A stretch of 10,936 nt of DNA from NCBI GenBank assembly GCA_032249055.1, contig JAVVGP010000027.1, positions 1 to 10,936 on the forward strand, in the 5' to 3' direction. A program made the position numbers and the translations under genes. Under the pieces are notes generated by a model. It ran no database searches and had not been told where the DNA came from. It saw only the letters and a program-made list of their open reading frames with translations. This stretch comes from SCGC-AAA471-B05 sp032249055. GTDB lineage: Archaea; Thermoproteota; Thermoprotei; Gearchaeales; Gearchaeaceae. Positions 1 through 5,984 of the stretch are shown piece by piece (position 1 is the stretch's first letter; every line of letters begins with the position of its first letter).

Positions 1-1
1 T

Positions 2-61
2 TTAATTGACCAAGTTATAAAAGAAAGGAAAAAAAGAGAATTAGAAATCTTAAGCATTTAG
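2..61 (+). CDS. Possible 3' end of a gene cut by the left edge
   Basis: The frame starting at base 2 is open from the window edge and ends with TAG at 59-61. It encodes 19 residues, LIDQVIKERKKRELEILSI, a charged amphipathic stretch that would suit a C-terminal helix. It would converge on tusA, with only four bases between the two stop codons. No domain can be recognised from so short a piece, and an open frame of 20 codons can occur by chance. Confidence 0.3.
   Translation, partial: LIDQVIKERKKRELEILSI
20..40 (-). terminator. T-rich terminator of tusA
   Basis: On the minus strand, 25-45 bases past the tusA stop codon, the sequence is pyrimidine-rich with a run of seven T (plus-strand A7 at 29-35) followed by further T-rich blocks. 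Archaeal RNA polymerase stops at such T-runs without needing a hairpin. The assignment is from composition alone. Confidence 0.4.
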
Positions 62-65
62 TCTG

Positions 66-317
66 TTATTTTGTTCTTCTTATATAAAATTTATATACAG
101 TAGGATTCCCCTTTTCTTCAATTATTTTCAGCAACTCATTACCAGTTGTTTTACACCATGCAGTAATATCAGATTTTGATGCAGGATCAGTAGCGATAAC
201 TTCTAAAATTTGACCTATTTGGATTTCCTTAATTGCTTGGTTTGTTTTCATTACAGGCATTGGACATAACAAGCCTTTAGCATCCAAAATTTTATCAGCT
301 TTTATTTCTTCAGCCAT
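66..317 (-). CDS. tusA: TusA/SirA-family sulfur carrier protein
   Basis: Small sulfur-transfer protein of 83 residues, the usual TusA length. The family carries a persulfide or thiosulfonate on the cysteine of a CPMP motif; this is Cys18 in LLCPMPVMK, near the end of the first strand. In Sulfolobales, TusA proteins accept thiosulfate-derived sulfur from DsrE and pass it to the Hdr-like sulfur-oxidising complex, or serve tRNA and cofactor thiolation. A second cysteine, Cys55 (AWCKTTGN), lies at the position often seen in the family. I chose the ATG at 317: it gives the standard N-terminus, and a TATA-like box lies 28 bases upstream. A TTG at 338 would add seven residues but overlaps that box. 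No hdr or dsrE gene is adjacent, so this is a solitary copy and its partner cannot be read from context. Confidence 0.88.
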   Translation of the reverse strand: MAEEIKADKILDAKGLLCPMPVMKTNQAIKEIQIGQILEVIATDPASKSDITAWCKTTGNELLKIIEEKGNPTVYKFYIRRTK

Positions 318-339
318 ATGTATTATTTTAATATTCAAA

Positions 340-350
340 TATATAAAAAT
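340..350 (-). promoter_or_regulatory. TATA-like box of tusA
   Basis: The minus strand reads TTTTTATAT (plus 341-349), centred about 28 bases before the ATG at 317. This puts transcription start at or next to the start codon, a leaderless arrangement. It also argues against the upstream TTG as start. Confidence 0.5.
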
Positions 351-522
351 ATCTATATTAGGTTTAAATGCTTCTCTCCTTAATTTCTCCTTTTTTAAAA
401 AACTTGTAAGTTATAAATTTTCAAAGAAATGCGCTATTTATGCATAATCTTAAGACCTCTAGGTGAAAACCTCGAATGAAATTGGTAATTTATGTGAAAA
501 AAGTCAATTTAATTTCAAAAAT

Positions 523-535
523 AAATTTATAATTT
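523..535 (+). promoter_or_regulatory. TATA-like box of the DUF5519 gene
   Basis: AAATTTATAATTT is centred about 25 bases before the ATG at 554. No Shine-Dalgarno sequence lies between the box and the start, so a leaderless mRNA is likely. Confidence 0.5.
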
Positions 536-553
536 CTATACTAGAAGTAAATT

Positions 554-1357
554 ATGGCTTTTTATTTAATATTTGCAAAGCCTAATATGAGTTCAATAAA
601 AGAATTACATGATAGAATTGTGAAAAATGAAATTGCTCAAATTGAACCTTTTGGAAGAGCTATGAACCATAGTCTAAGATTAGCAAGAATAATTGATGAA
701 GAAACAATAGCATGGGAAGAAGAGGATTACTGTAGCCCTCCGCTGGCACAAGAAAGAGAATTTGTATTAGATAAATATTTTGAGATCTTAAAAATTGAAA
801 AAGTAAAAGAAGGAGAAGGATGGAATAGAATTGCTTCAAAATTCCCATTTTGGTTAGCTTATCTTGGTTTACAAAAAAGAGAAGGAGAAAGACCAATTAC
901 AAGACCTACTACGCCTCATCAACAGTTAAGCCAAAATCCTCCATTAGAGATCTATAAAATGCTTTGCAATTTAGTATTCTCGCTTCCATATATAACTGAG
1001 AGTGAAAGCTTAGTATCTGTTCCAGGTGCAAGGGCAGCTTGGATAACTGATGAAGCTAAAAATGCTAGAAGAGAATTAATGTGGGGAAGAGTTGAATTTG
1101 CACATATTCATCCACCATATGATGGAAGTTTACATTTAGTTTTACCAAAGGAATGGGAAGATGAAATTTTAAACAAATGTTGGGGAGAACCACATCCTTT
1201 ATATAAAATGAAATTAATTGATATGCCAGTTTATATGATATATGCACCGAGAAATATCGATGAAGTTTATACTGTTTTTAATATTTTCTTGATATCTTAT
1301 TCATATATTTTAGGAGAGAGAATTTGGAAGCCTGCAGAATTAATTAAAGCGGACTGA
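554..1357 (+). CDS. DUF5519 ('luciferase' domain) protein with unknown N-terminal half
   Basis: Protein of 267 residues. The C-terminal half (about 128-258) matches DUF5519, recalled from actinobacterial and fungal proteins named 'luciferase family'. Its landmarks are a PGARAAW motif (157-163), EFAHIHPPYDGSLHLVLP (181-198), CWGEPHPL (209-216) and YAPRN (230-234). The His-rich EFAHIHP core and the GEPHPL loop are the most conserved parts of that domain. The name 'luciferase' is historical; no reaction is established that I can name. The N-terminal 125 residues are helical, charged and unrecognised; they include SKFPFWLAYLGLQKREGERP. There is no signal peptide or membrane span, so the protein should be cytoplasmic. 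It is a single gene behind its own TATA box, convergent with the oxidoreductase across a 350-base gap. Fold assignment is fairly secure, function is not. Confidence 0.75.
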   Translation: MAFYLIFAKPNMSSIKELHDRIVKNEIAQIEPFGRAMNHSLRLARIIDEETIAWEEEDYCSPPLAQEREFVLDKYFEILKIEKVKEGEGWNRIASKFPFWLAYLGLQKREGERPITRPTTPHQQLSQNPPLEIYKMLCNLVFSLPYITESESLVSVPGARAAWITDEAKNARRELMWGRVEFAHIHPPYDGSLHLVLPKEWEDEILNKCWGEPHPLYKMKLIDMPVYMIYAPRNIDEVYTVFNIFLISYSYILGERIWKPAELIKAD

Positions 1358-1708
1358 CTTCTAGCCTCTGAAGTTAAAGGATTTTTCCCAAAATATTTCA
1401 AAAACTATAAAAGATTTAATATGTTTAATTTTTAATACTCAGAATTTTATTATGGTTTTAAAAGAAGAACTAGCGTTTAAATAATTGCAAAAGATTTATT
1501 ATTAAATTTAAAGTATAAATCCTTTAAAAATTTAGAGTTAAGGTAAGAAATAATGAATATAAATGTGATATTTTTCTTATGCTGGTTTGTGGTGTGTTTA
1601 AGAACAAAGGAAATTCTCTTTAACTATTTTAAAACCTTGCTACTTACATAAATAATATTATTATTTAGATTAATTAAGCATATAAGATTAAATCATACCC
1701 TTGTGCAA
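1358..1708. other. AT-rich gap between convergent genes
   Basis: These 351 bases separate the 3' ends of the DUF5519 gene and the oxidoreductase. A T5 run at 1381-1385, inside GGATTTTTCCC, could end the DUF5519 transcript. A TATA-like GTATAAAT at 1513-1520 precedes a possible 32-codon open frame at 1553-1651. I see no tRNA, C/D-box pair or repeat array. Confidence 0.5.
1553..1651 (+). CDS. Possible small membrane peptide, 32 aa
   Basis: ATG at 1553 opens 32 codons, MNINVIFFLCWFVVCLRTKE followed by a tail ending LLLT, stopped by TAA at 1649-1651. Residues 5-16 are strongly hydrophobic and are followed by basic residues, as in a single membrane-spanning peptide. A TATA-like GTATAAAT at 1513-1520 would start transcription near 1541, and AAGGTAAG at 1540-1547 could act as a weak ribosome site. 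In AT-rich DNA such frames arise by chance, because TTT, ATT and TTA codons give hydrophobic runs. I list it as a candidate only. Confidence 0.2.
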   Translation: MNINVIFFLCWFVVCLRTKEILFNYFKTLLLT

Positions 1709-2731
1709 TCATAAATTAGGAATTACTTTTTTAACACAGAGTTCTGAAGCATATACACAATCTTCAGGTCTGGTCATGGGGACTAAGACAAAATACTTTA
1801 CTCCTGCTCTTATATATTCACGAAGCTTTTCGGCACATTCCTCAGGAGTTCCTATAGGGAATGGAAGCTCCTCTTTAAGCTTCTCAAACGGAACCTCCAA
1901 TTTTAACACTTCTTGAAAAGCCTTCATTGCAGTTTCCCTCGTAAAGGGCATTTTGGTAAAATGGAATTCTGGCCTGCTAGAAATTATTGAATAAAATTTC
2001 GCTGGTAATTCATACATTTTCTTAACATCCTCATCTTTTTCAGCCACACATATATACATGAGTATGCCAGGTACTATCTGATCAGGATTTCGACCTAAGT
2101 TTCTTGCATATTCCTTAAGCAAGCTAAGATTTTTGCTATAATTTTCTGGACCTGTTGGTATAGGGATCCAGCCATCCCCTAATTCGGCTGTAACCTTTAA
2201 TGACTTAATAGAGTTTGCACCTATCCATATTGGAGGATGAGGTTTTTGAACCGGTTTTAAATCAAGAATAGCATTATTGAATCTAAAAAACTTTCCTTCA
2301 TAGCTTACACTTTCCTCAACCCAAAGCTTCTTAATCAAAATTATGGCTTCCTTCATTCTAGCTACAGGCTTATCCCAATTTATTCCAAACGGATCAAGAT
2401 TCATTGATTCACCTGCTCCAACGCCAAGGATTGTTCTTCCTCCTGATAATATATCTACAGTTGCAACGATTTGTGCAAAAGTTTCTGGATGTCTTCTATG
2501 AGTATCAGAGACTGCTGTACCCAATCTTATTCTTTTAGTTTTTACTGCAAGTGCAGCAAGCATGCTCCATGCATCTACAGCATGAAATCGCTTTATACCT
2601 ATAGCTACTACATGGTCTGCTAACCATATTCCATCTAAATTATAATTTTCACAAATTTCGGCTGCTTTGAAAATTACTTCTGGCGGATACAAATTTGGTG
2701 CAAGTCCAAACTTGACTTCTTTATTTTCCAT
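1709..2731 (-). CDS. LLM-class (luciferase-fold) flavin/F420-dependent oxidoreductase
   Basis: Protein of 340 residues from the ATG at 2731, the full TIM-barrel length of the bacterial luciferase-like superfamily. Family marks in order: GIWLADH (34-40), with the Asp-His pair found in F420-dependent members such as Mer and F420-dependent glucose-6-phosphate dehydrogenase; RIRLGTAV (67-74); HRRHPETFAQ (78-87); ILSGGRTILGVGAGE (94-108), the cofactor-phosphate region; and PPIWIGA (166-172). These enzymes pass hydride between reduced F420 or FMN and a substrate such as methylene-tetrahydropterin, an alcohol or a ketone. Archaeal homologues are often labelled methylenetetrahydromethanopterin reductase, but the substrate cannot be read from sequence. 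A TTG at 2734 is a possible but less likely start. The gene follows the MaoC operon on the same strand after 355 bases, with its own weak promoter, so co-regulation is only possible. Confidence 0.88.
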   Translation of the reverse strand: MENKEVKFGLAPNLYPPEVIFKAAEICENYNLDGIWLADHVVAIGIKRFHAVDAWSMLAALAVKTKRIRLGTAVSDTHRRHPETFAQIVATVDILSGGRTILGVGAGESMNLDPFGINWDKPVARMKEAIILIKKLWVEESVSYEGKFFRFNNAILDLKPVQKPHPPIWIGANSIKSLKVTAELGDGWIPIPTGPENYSKNLSLLKEYARNLGRNPDQIVPGILMYICVAEKDEDVKKMYELPAKFYSIISSRPEFHFTKMPFTRETAMKAFQEVLKLEVPFEKLKEELPFPIGTPEECAEKLREYIRAGVKYFVLVPMTRPEDCVYASELCVKKVIPNL

Positions 2732-2750
2732 CAAATTAAATATTAAAATC

Positions 2751-2760
2751 TAATTTAAAA
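2751..2760 (-). promoter_or_regulatory. Weak TATA-like box of the oxidoreductase gene
   Basis: The minus strand reads TTTTAAATTA, centred about 24 bases before the ATG at 2731. It is a poor TATA match but the spacing fits leaderless transcription, and no ribosome site precedes the ATG. Confidence 0.35.
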
Positions 2761-2868
2761 CTTTTATTTTAGTAATCTAAGTAGTAAAATTAAACTGTAA
2801 CTGTTCTAAAATAATGAGCTATGAATCATAAAACGCATTTCTTTCCTACTAAGAACTCCAGTTTATAA

Positions 2869-2889
2869 ATGAAATTTAGTAAATTTCAT
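2869..2889. repeat. 21-base perfect palindrome (9-bp arms)
   Basis: ATGAAATTT at 2869-2877 and AAATTTCAT at 2881-2889 are exact inverted copies around AGT. It abuts a TATA-like GTTTATAAA. It could be a dimeric regulator's operator or an RNA hairpin; neither is proven. Confidence 0.6.
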
Positions 2890-2912
2890 CATCAAAACTA
2901 AAATTCCTGACT

Positions 2913-2951
2913 CAAAATAGCTGAGGAACTATTTTGCTTAAGAAAATAAGC
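2913..2951. repeat. Two adjoining inverted repeats
   Basis: CAAAATAG (2913-2920) and CTATTTTG (2929-2936) are perfect 8-bp arms around CTGAGGAA. Sharing base 2936, GCTTA (2936-2940) and TAAGC (2947-2951) form a 5-bp stem around six bases. With the palindrome at 2869-2889 they make three consecutive hairpins in 83 bases. Confidence 0.55.
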
Positions 2952-3086
2952 GTTTCTTGCATTTCCTCTTAATTAATAACTACGAAAATCTTGTGCTTTT
3001 ACATTTTGATTCTAACTATAGCCTTCTAGTAGACGCTAACAACCCATGTTATAACCTTATCACCATACGCAAAAGAAATCTTACTT

Positions 3087-3530
3087 TCACTTACTGAAAA
3101 GAGCTGTAACAATTGCTTTGCATGCCTCATAGAACTTATCTCTGCGCACAATTGATACATCAACATCTACTAGCTTTTCACCATTTTCAACATACTTCCT
3201 AGAAACACGACCAAAAACTGTAATCTTGCTTCCCGCTGGAATTGGTGCAAGCATTTGCACTCTTCTCCTTTTTATTAATACCGTTGGTCCAAACGCATCC
3301 GTAACCAGTCTATCTACAATACCTAAAAAGAAGTGTGTTTGAAGGTATATATTTTCAACACCTTGAGCTCTAGCATATTCGGGGTTATGGTGTCCTGGGA
3401 AGAAGTCACGCGTAGCAACAACGTTTTGGATGACCTTTCTATAACTTATAAACATGTTGATTTCTGGAAGTAGTTCTCCCTCTTCTACTTCTTCCCAAGA
3501 TTTAGACTTATAATATTTCTCCATTCTCAT
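3087..3530 (-). CDS. MaoC-like (R)-hydratase subunit, ChsH1-like
   Basis: Hot-dog fold protein of 147 residues, last gene of the four-gene operon. Residues 40-50 (TRDFFPGHHNP) hold Asp42 and His47, at the five-residue spacing of the Asp/His dyad of (R)-specific enoyl-CoA hydratases. The context (RDF..xHHNPE.A, then VDRLVTDAFGP at 72-82 and the RRRVQMLAPIPAG strand-loop at 88-100) resembles ChsH1 of the mycobacterial igr cluster more than stand-alone PhaJ-type hydratases. It probably supplies the catalytic half of a heteromeric hydratase, with the upstream MaoC protein as the other half. The start at 3530 overlaps the upstream stop codon by four bases, and GAGGGG lies five bases before it. An ATG at 3524 is a second option. 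The substrate is unknown. Confidence 0.82.
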   Translation of the reverse strand: MRMEKYYKSKSWEEVEEGELLPEINMFISYRKVIQNVVATRDFFPGHHNPEYARAQGVENIYLQTHFFLGIVDRLVTDAFGPTVLIKRRRVQMLAPIPAGSKITVFGRVSRKYVENGEKLVDVDVSIVRRDKFYEACKAIVTALFSK

Positions 3531-4120
3531 ATCTGCCCCTCTGAGGGAGTAAAGCGGAAGAGGACATTCTTCTCCTGCGCAACAATTTTTCCATTTTCAT
3601 CATAATATGTCGTTAATGTTACTATGAAATGTCCTACTCCCAGCGACGTTTTCTTTTCTGGGCTAATGCTAATAACTTCCTCCTGTATACCTAATCTCTC
3701 TCCTACACGTATAGGTCGGTAGTAAATACCCTCTACTTCTACATTTATCATAGTAATACCTGGAAGAGGAATTCTTGTTGGCAACCAACCTTCTTTAGAT
3801 ACTTTGATGTATTCAGGCCTCCAAAGAGGAATTATAGGAAGAGCCAGAGAGCTTAGCATAGCTGGAGGACATAACAAGCCTCCCCATTGCTTTTTAGCGA
3901 ATTCTTCATCCCAGTAGCTTGGATTGCCGTCCTCAACTAACTCACAGAATAATTTAACTCTAAGGTGATCAATGGGATCTTCTAGGTAGCGTATCGCAGT
4001 TTTCTTTCCAATCCACTTTTTTGCTTCCTCATAAGTTCCGAATACCAGCTCACCATGAACATTTGCTTCCTCTTTATACTTTTCTAATATTTCTAATACC
4101 TTCTTTATATCTTTCATCAT
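3527..4120 (-). CDS. FAS1-type MaoC dehydratase-domain protein, ChsH2 N-terminal-like
   Basis: Protein of 197 residues with the N-terminal MaoC-like dehydratase domain (MaoC_dehydrat_N/FAS1_DH type) after about 28 helical residues. The hydratase signature D-x-N-P-x-H appears as Asp64-Gly-Asn-Pro-Ser-Tyr69, so Tyr replaces the catalytic His; CPPAML (84-89) follows, as is common in this subfamily. A chain without the His suggests a structural or substrate-pocket partner of the ChsH1-like hydratase, as in ChsH1-ChsH2, where one half carries the active site. Strand-rich sequence (GITMINVEVEGIYYRPIRVG, 121-140) fits the hot-dog sheet. The ATG at 4120 overlaps the upstream stop codon by four bases, and an AAAGGAG sequence about ten bases upstream is the likely ribosome site. 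Translational coupling to both neighbours supports a complex. Confidence 0.8.
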   Translation of the reverse strand: MMKDIKKVLEILEKYKEEANVHGELVFGTYEEAKKWIGKKTAIRYLEDPIDHLRVKLFCELVEDGNPSYWDEEFAKKQWGGLLCPPAMLSSLALPIIPLWRPEYIKVSKEGWLPTRIPLPGITMINVEVEGIYYRPIRVGERLGIQEEVISISPEKKTSLGVGHFIVTLTTYYDENGKIVAQEKNVLFRFTPSEGQI

Positions 4121-4539
4121 GAGCTTTTTTCTCCTTTAACTGGTCTAAACTTAGGAAGTGTAAATTCTTCAGTCACATCATCAAATACTACTTCTACATC
4201 CATGTCTACTTTTAAGTCGCTCAATTCGCAACCTACAATATTGGAAATTATGTTGACACCTTCTTCAAGTCTCACAAAACCTATGATGAACGGAACATCT
4301 TTCCTAAATTCTGGATAGCCTGTGCTGTAAACAACAGTGAAACTGTGTAGCTTTCCCCTTCCTCGCGCTTCAAACCACTCTAAGTCCTCTGATAAACAGT
4401 TAGGACAGAATTTTCTAGGATAAAAGATATTTATACCACATCTCTTACATCTTTGGAGTAGTAACTTATGGTTTCTTAAACCCTCCCAGTATTTTTTGGA
4501 AATTGGTGTTGGTTGTGGAAGAGGTTTCTCGTATCGCAT
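4117..4539 (-). CDS. DUF35 zinc-ribbon/OB-fold acyl-CoA-binding protein
   Basis: Protein of 140 residues with the DUF35 layout: an N-terminal helix (KYWEGLRNHKL), a rubredoxin-like zinc ribbon and a C-terminal OB fold. The zinc ligands are Cys31 and Cys34 (CKRC) and Cys45 and Cys48 (CPNC), numbered from the ATG at 4539. Then come GRGKLHSFTVVY and VPFIIGFVRLEEGV of the OB fold. In archaea, DUF35 proteins bridge thiolase and HMG-CoA synthase and bind CoA thioesters; in actinobacteria the DUF35 part of ChsH2 binds the aldolase Ltp2. I prefer the ATG at 4539 because GGTGA (minus strand, 4545-4549) sits five bases upstream. A GTG at 4548, overlapping the thiolase stop, would add three residues. 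The partner is almost certainly the thiolase-like protein upstream. Confidence 0.88.
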   Translation of the reverse strand: MRYEKPLPQPTPISKKYWEGLRNHKLLLQRCKRCGINIFYPRKFCPNCLSEDLEWFEARGRGKLHSFTVVYSTGYPEFRKDVPFIIGFVRLEEGVNIISNIVGCELSDLKVDMDVEVVFDDVTEEFTLPKFRPVKGEKSS

Positions 4540-4544
4540 ATTTA

Positions 4545-4549
4545 TCACC
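4545..4549 (-). promoter_or_regulatory. GGTGA ribosome binding site of the DUF35 gene
   Basis: The minus strand reads GGTGATAAATATG, so GGTGA lies five bases before the ATG at 4539. It includes the TGA stop of the thiolase-like gene, so termination and reinitiation are coupled. This decides the start in favour of ATG over the GTG at 4548. Confidence 0.6.
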
Positions 4550-5711
4550 AGCTAGTAAGTATTAATGTAGCATGATGCTGCATCATCCCTCCATGTAACT
4601 GGATGAAGGCTCTCTTAGCATTTTTGACCTGCCTTCTTCCAGCTTCCCCTCTAATTTGCCGTATTGCCTCAATTACATGATGAATTCCAGCATTGATACC
4701 TGAATGAACCCCACATAAAGCTCCTCCATGCGTATTGATGGGAAGATCTCCTCCTGGCGCAGCACGTCCTTCCTCAAAGAACTTTCCTCCTTCTCCCTTC
4801 TTCACAAATCCTGTATCTTCTAAATGTTCTATTGGAAGGAAAGCGAAAGGATCAAATAGCATCGCAATATCTATGTCTTTATGAGTTAAGCCAGACATTT
4901 CAAATGCTTGCCTTGCAGCTACCTTGCTTCCTAGCTCTACTAAATTAGGCATTGAGGTTACCCACCCGTGAGTGTGATACTCTCCAACACCCAATATACG
5001 TATTGGAACATCCGTTAGCTCTTTAGCTCTATCAATAGACGTAACTATAATCGCGCCAGCTCCATCTGCAGGTCTGGAACACATTAACAGCCTGTATGGA
5101 TATATGATCATTGGAGATTTTAAAACATCATCTACCGATAAAGGTTCCCAGAAAAGTGCATTTGGATTCATGGAAGCCCATTTTCTTTGTGATACCACTA
5201 CACTTGCTAATTGTTCTTCTGTAGTTCCATACTCATGCATATGCCTCACAGCGGGCAGGGCATAGAAGCTAATTATGTCAGTACCGTAAGGGAGTTCAAA
5301 TTCAGGATGTGCAACAAAGCGTACATGAGATCCTGTGCGAAACTTACCCCCACCTACACAAAGCACGAATTTTACGTATCCCGATGCTATTGCCCAAGCC
5401 GCCATGAGAATTTGATTATAAACTGTCATGGCTCCTGTCTCCATTGTTGTAGCAAGTTTAGGTTTTATACCAAGATAGTCAGATATCTTACTCGCAGTTT
5501 CCAGTTCGAATTCTATACTATCTGGAGAGATTACAGCGCAAGGATTTGCAAGCAAACCATCTATTTCCTTCTTATCAATGCCTATCTTCCTAATAGCTTC
5601 AACACAAGCCTCTGCATAAAGTTCAATGACAGATTTCTCTGAACGTCTTTCAAACTTTGTCTCCCCATAGCTTACTATAGCCACGTTATTTAATACTTCC
5701 TTCATATACAT
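4545..5711 (-). CDS. Thiolase-superfamily (SCP-x/Ltp2-like) protein, catalytic Cys missing
   Basis: Protein of 388 residues with thiolase fold, first gene of the operon. By alignment in memory with the SCP-x/archaeal thiolase group, the nucleophile motif C-A-S-G is Met90-Glu-Thr-Gly93 here, in TTMETGAMTVYNQ. The GHP motif keeps its histidine at His336 (CGVHSGINAG), and the final C-x-G/GGTG region is HGGMMQHH (373-380). FDPFAFLPIEHLEDTGF (286-302), KKGEGG and LPINTHGG (323-330) are SCP-x/Ltp2 landmarks. Without the cysteine pair it should not do Claisen chemistry; in Ltp2, the same fold with a DUF35 partner performs retro-aldol cleavage of a beta-hydroxyacyl-CoA. The Tyr that I recall as catalytic in Ltp2's YD-x-F motif is Phe286 here. 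ATG 5711 and ATG 5705 are both possible starts. Family assignment is firm; the reaction is inferred. Confidence 0.85.
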   Translation of the reverse strand: MYMKEVLNNVAIVSYGETKFERRSEKSVIELYAEACVEAIRKIGIDKKEIDGLLANPCAVISPDSIEFELETASKISDYLGIKPKLATTMETGAMTVYNQILMAAWAIASGYVKFVLCVGGGKFRTGSHVRFVAHPEFELPYGTDIISFYALPAVRHMHEYGTTEEQLASVVVSQRKWASMNPNALFWEPLSVDDVLKSPMIIYPYRLLMCSRPADGAGAIIVTSIDRAKELTDVPIRILGVGEYHTHGWVTSMPNLVELGSKVAARQAFEMSGLTHKDIDIAMLFDPFAFLPIEHLEDTGFVKKGEGGKFFEEGRAAPGGDLPINTHGGALCGVHSGINAGIHHVIEAIRQIRGEAGRRQVKNAKRAFIQLHGGMMQHHATLILTSW

Positions 5712-5736
5712 CTTCTAAATATTATATTTTAACGAT

Positions 5737-5746
5737 AATTATAAAA
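5737..5746 (-). promoter_or_regulatory. TATA-like box of the thiolase/DUF35/MaoC operon
   Basis: The minus strand reads TTTTATAATT, centred 30 bases before the ATG at 5711 and 36 before the ATG at 5705. This predicts a leader of zero to ten bases. It is the only credible promoter for the four-gene unit, since the inner genes overlap or nearly touch. Confidence 0.45.
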
Positions 5747-5984
5747 TTGGTTAAACTTAACTCTATTTGATTGTCTAATAATGTCTTAAGACTCTTCCTT
5801 TTCACTTCGTATGCATATCAAAAGCAGAATTTTATCTCTCAAAAACATGCCATGTTAAATTAAGAGATTAGGTATTAAATATAAGCATTTGTGCGTGGCA
5901 TGCATGTTAATGTTTTAACTCTTGCTAACTGCTATTATATCGTGCGTTGAAATTGCAGTTTAAAAACAATTTTCAGAAATTAAA

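Larger units (their letters stand above)
2732..3086. other. Gap with clustered inverted repeats
   Basis: This 355-base stretch lies between the end of the MaoC operon and the oxidoreductase start, both on the minus strand. I find no convincing open frame. It holds three adjacent hairpin-forming repeats at 2869-2951, a TATA-like GTTTATAAA at 2861-2869 (readable on both strands), and T-rich minus-strand sequence near 3071-3078 that could help end the operon transcript. Confidence 0.5.

Noticed and set aside
318..338. TTG start adding seven residues to TusA
   Set aside because: It overlaps the TATA-like box, and the ATG at 317 gives the normal TusA length and leaderless spacing.
461..472. AGGT-GAAA-ACCT hairpin with GAAA loop
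   Set aside because: Only four base pairs, no poly-T or gene context; chance is likely.
660..896. Hydrophobic minus-strand frame
   Set aside because: Antisense to the DUF5519 gene; Leu/Phe-rich because it complements purine-rich codons.
1701..1916. 71-codon plus-strand open frame
   Set aside because: Antisense to the conserved C-terminus of the LLM oxidoreductase; Ser/Thr-rich shadow translation.
554..2731. Linking the 'luciferase' DUF5519 gene with the luciferase-fold oxidoreductase
   Set aside because: The names coincide but the folds are different, and the genes are convergent with separate promoters.
2886..2892. C-box-like ATGATGA on the minus strand, hinting at a C/D-box RNA
   Set aside because: No CTGA D box follows on that strand within about 60 bases, and no C'/D' pair can be laid out.
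5211..5642. 143-codon plus-strand open frame
   Set aside because: Lies wholly antisense to the well-supported thiolase-like gene; its translation is Cys- and Phe-rich with no family resemblance and no promoter.
3087..5711. Reading the thiolase/DUF35 pair as the normal mevalonate-pathway acetoacetyl-CoA thiolase
   Set aside because: The catalytic cysteine motifs are missing, no HMG-CoA synthase is present, and two MaoC genes are present instead.
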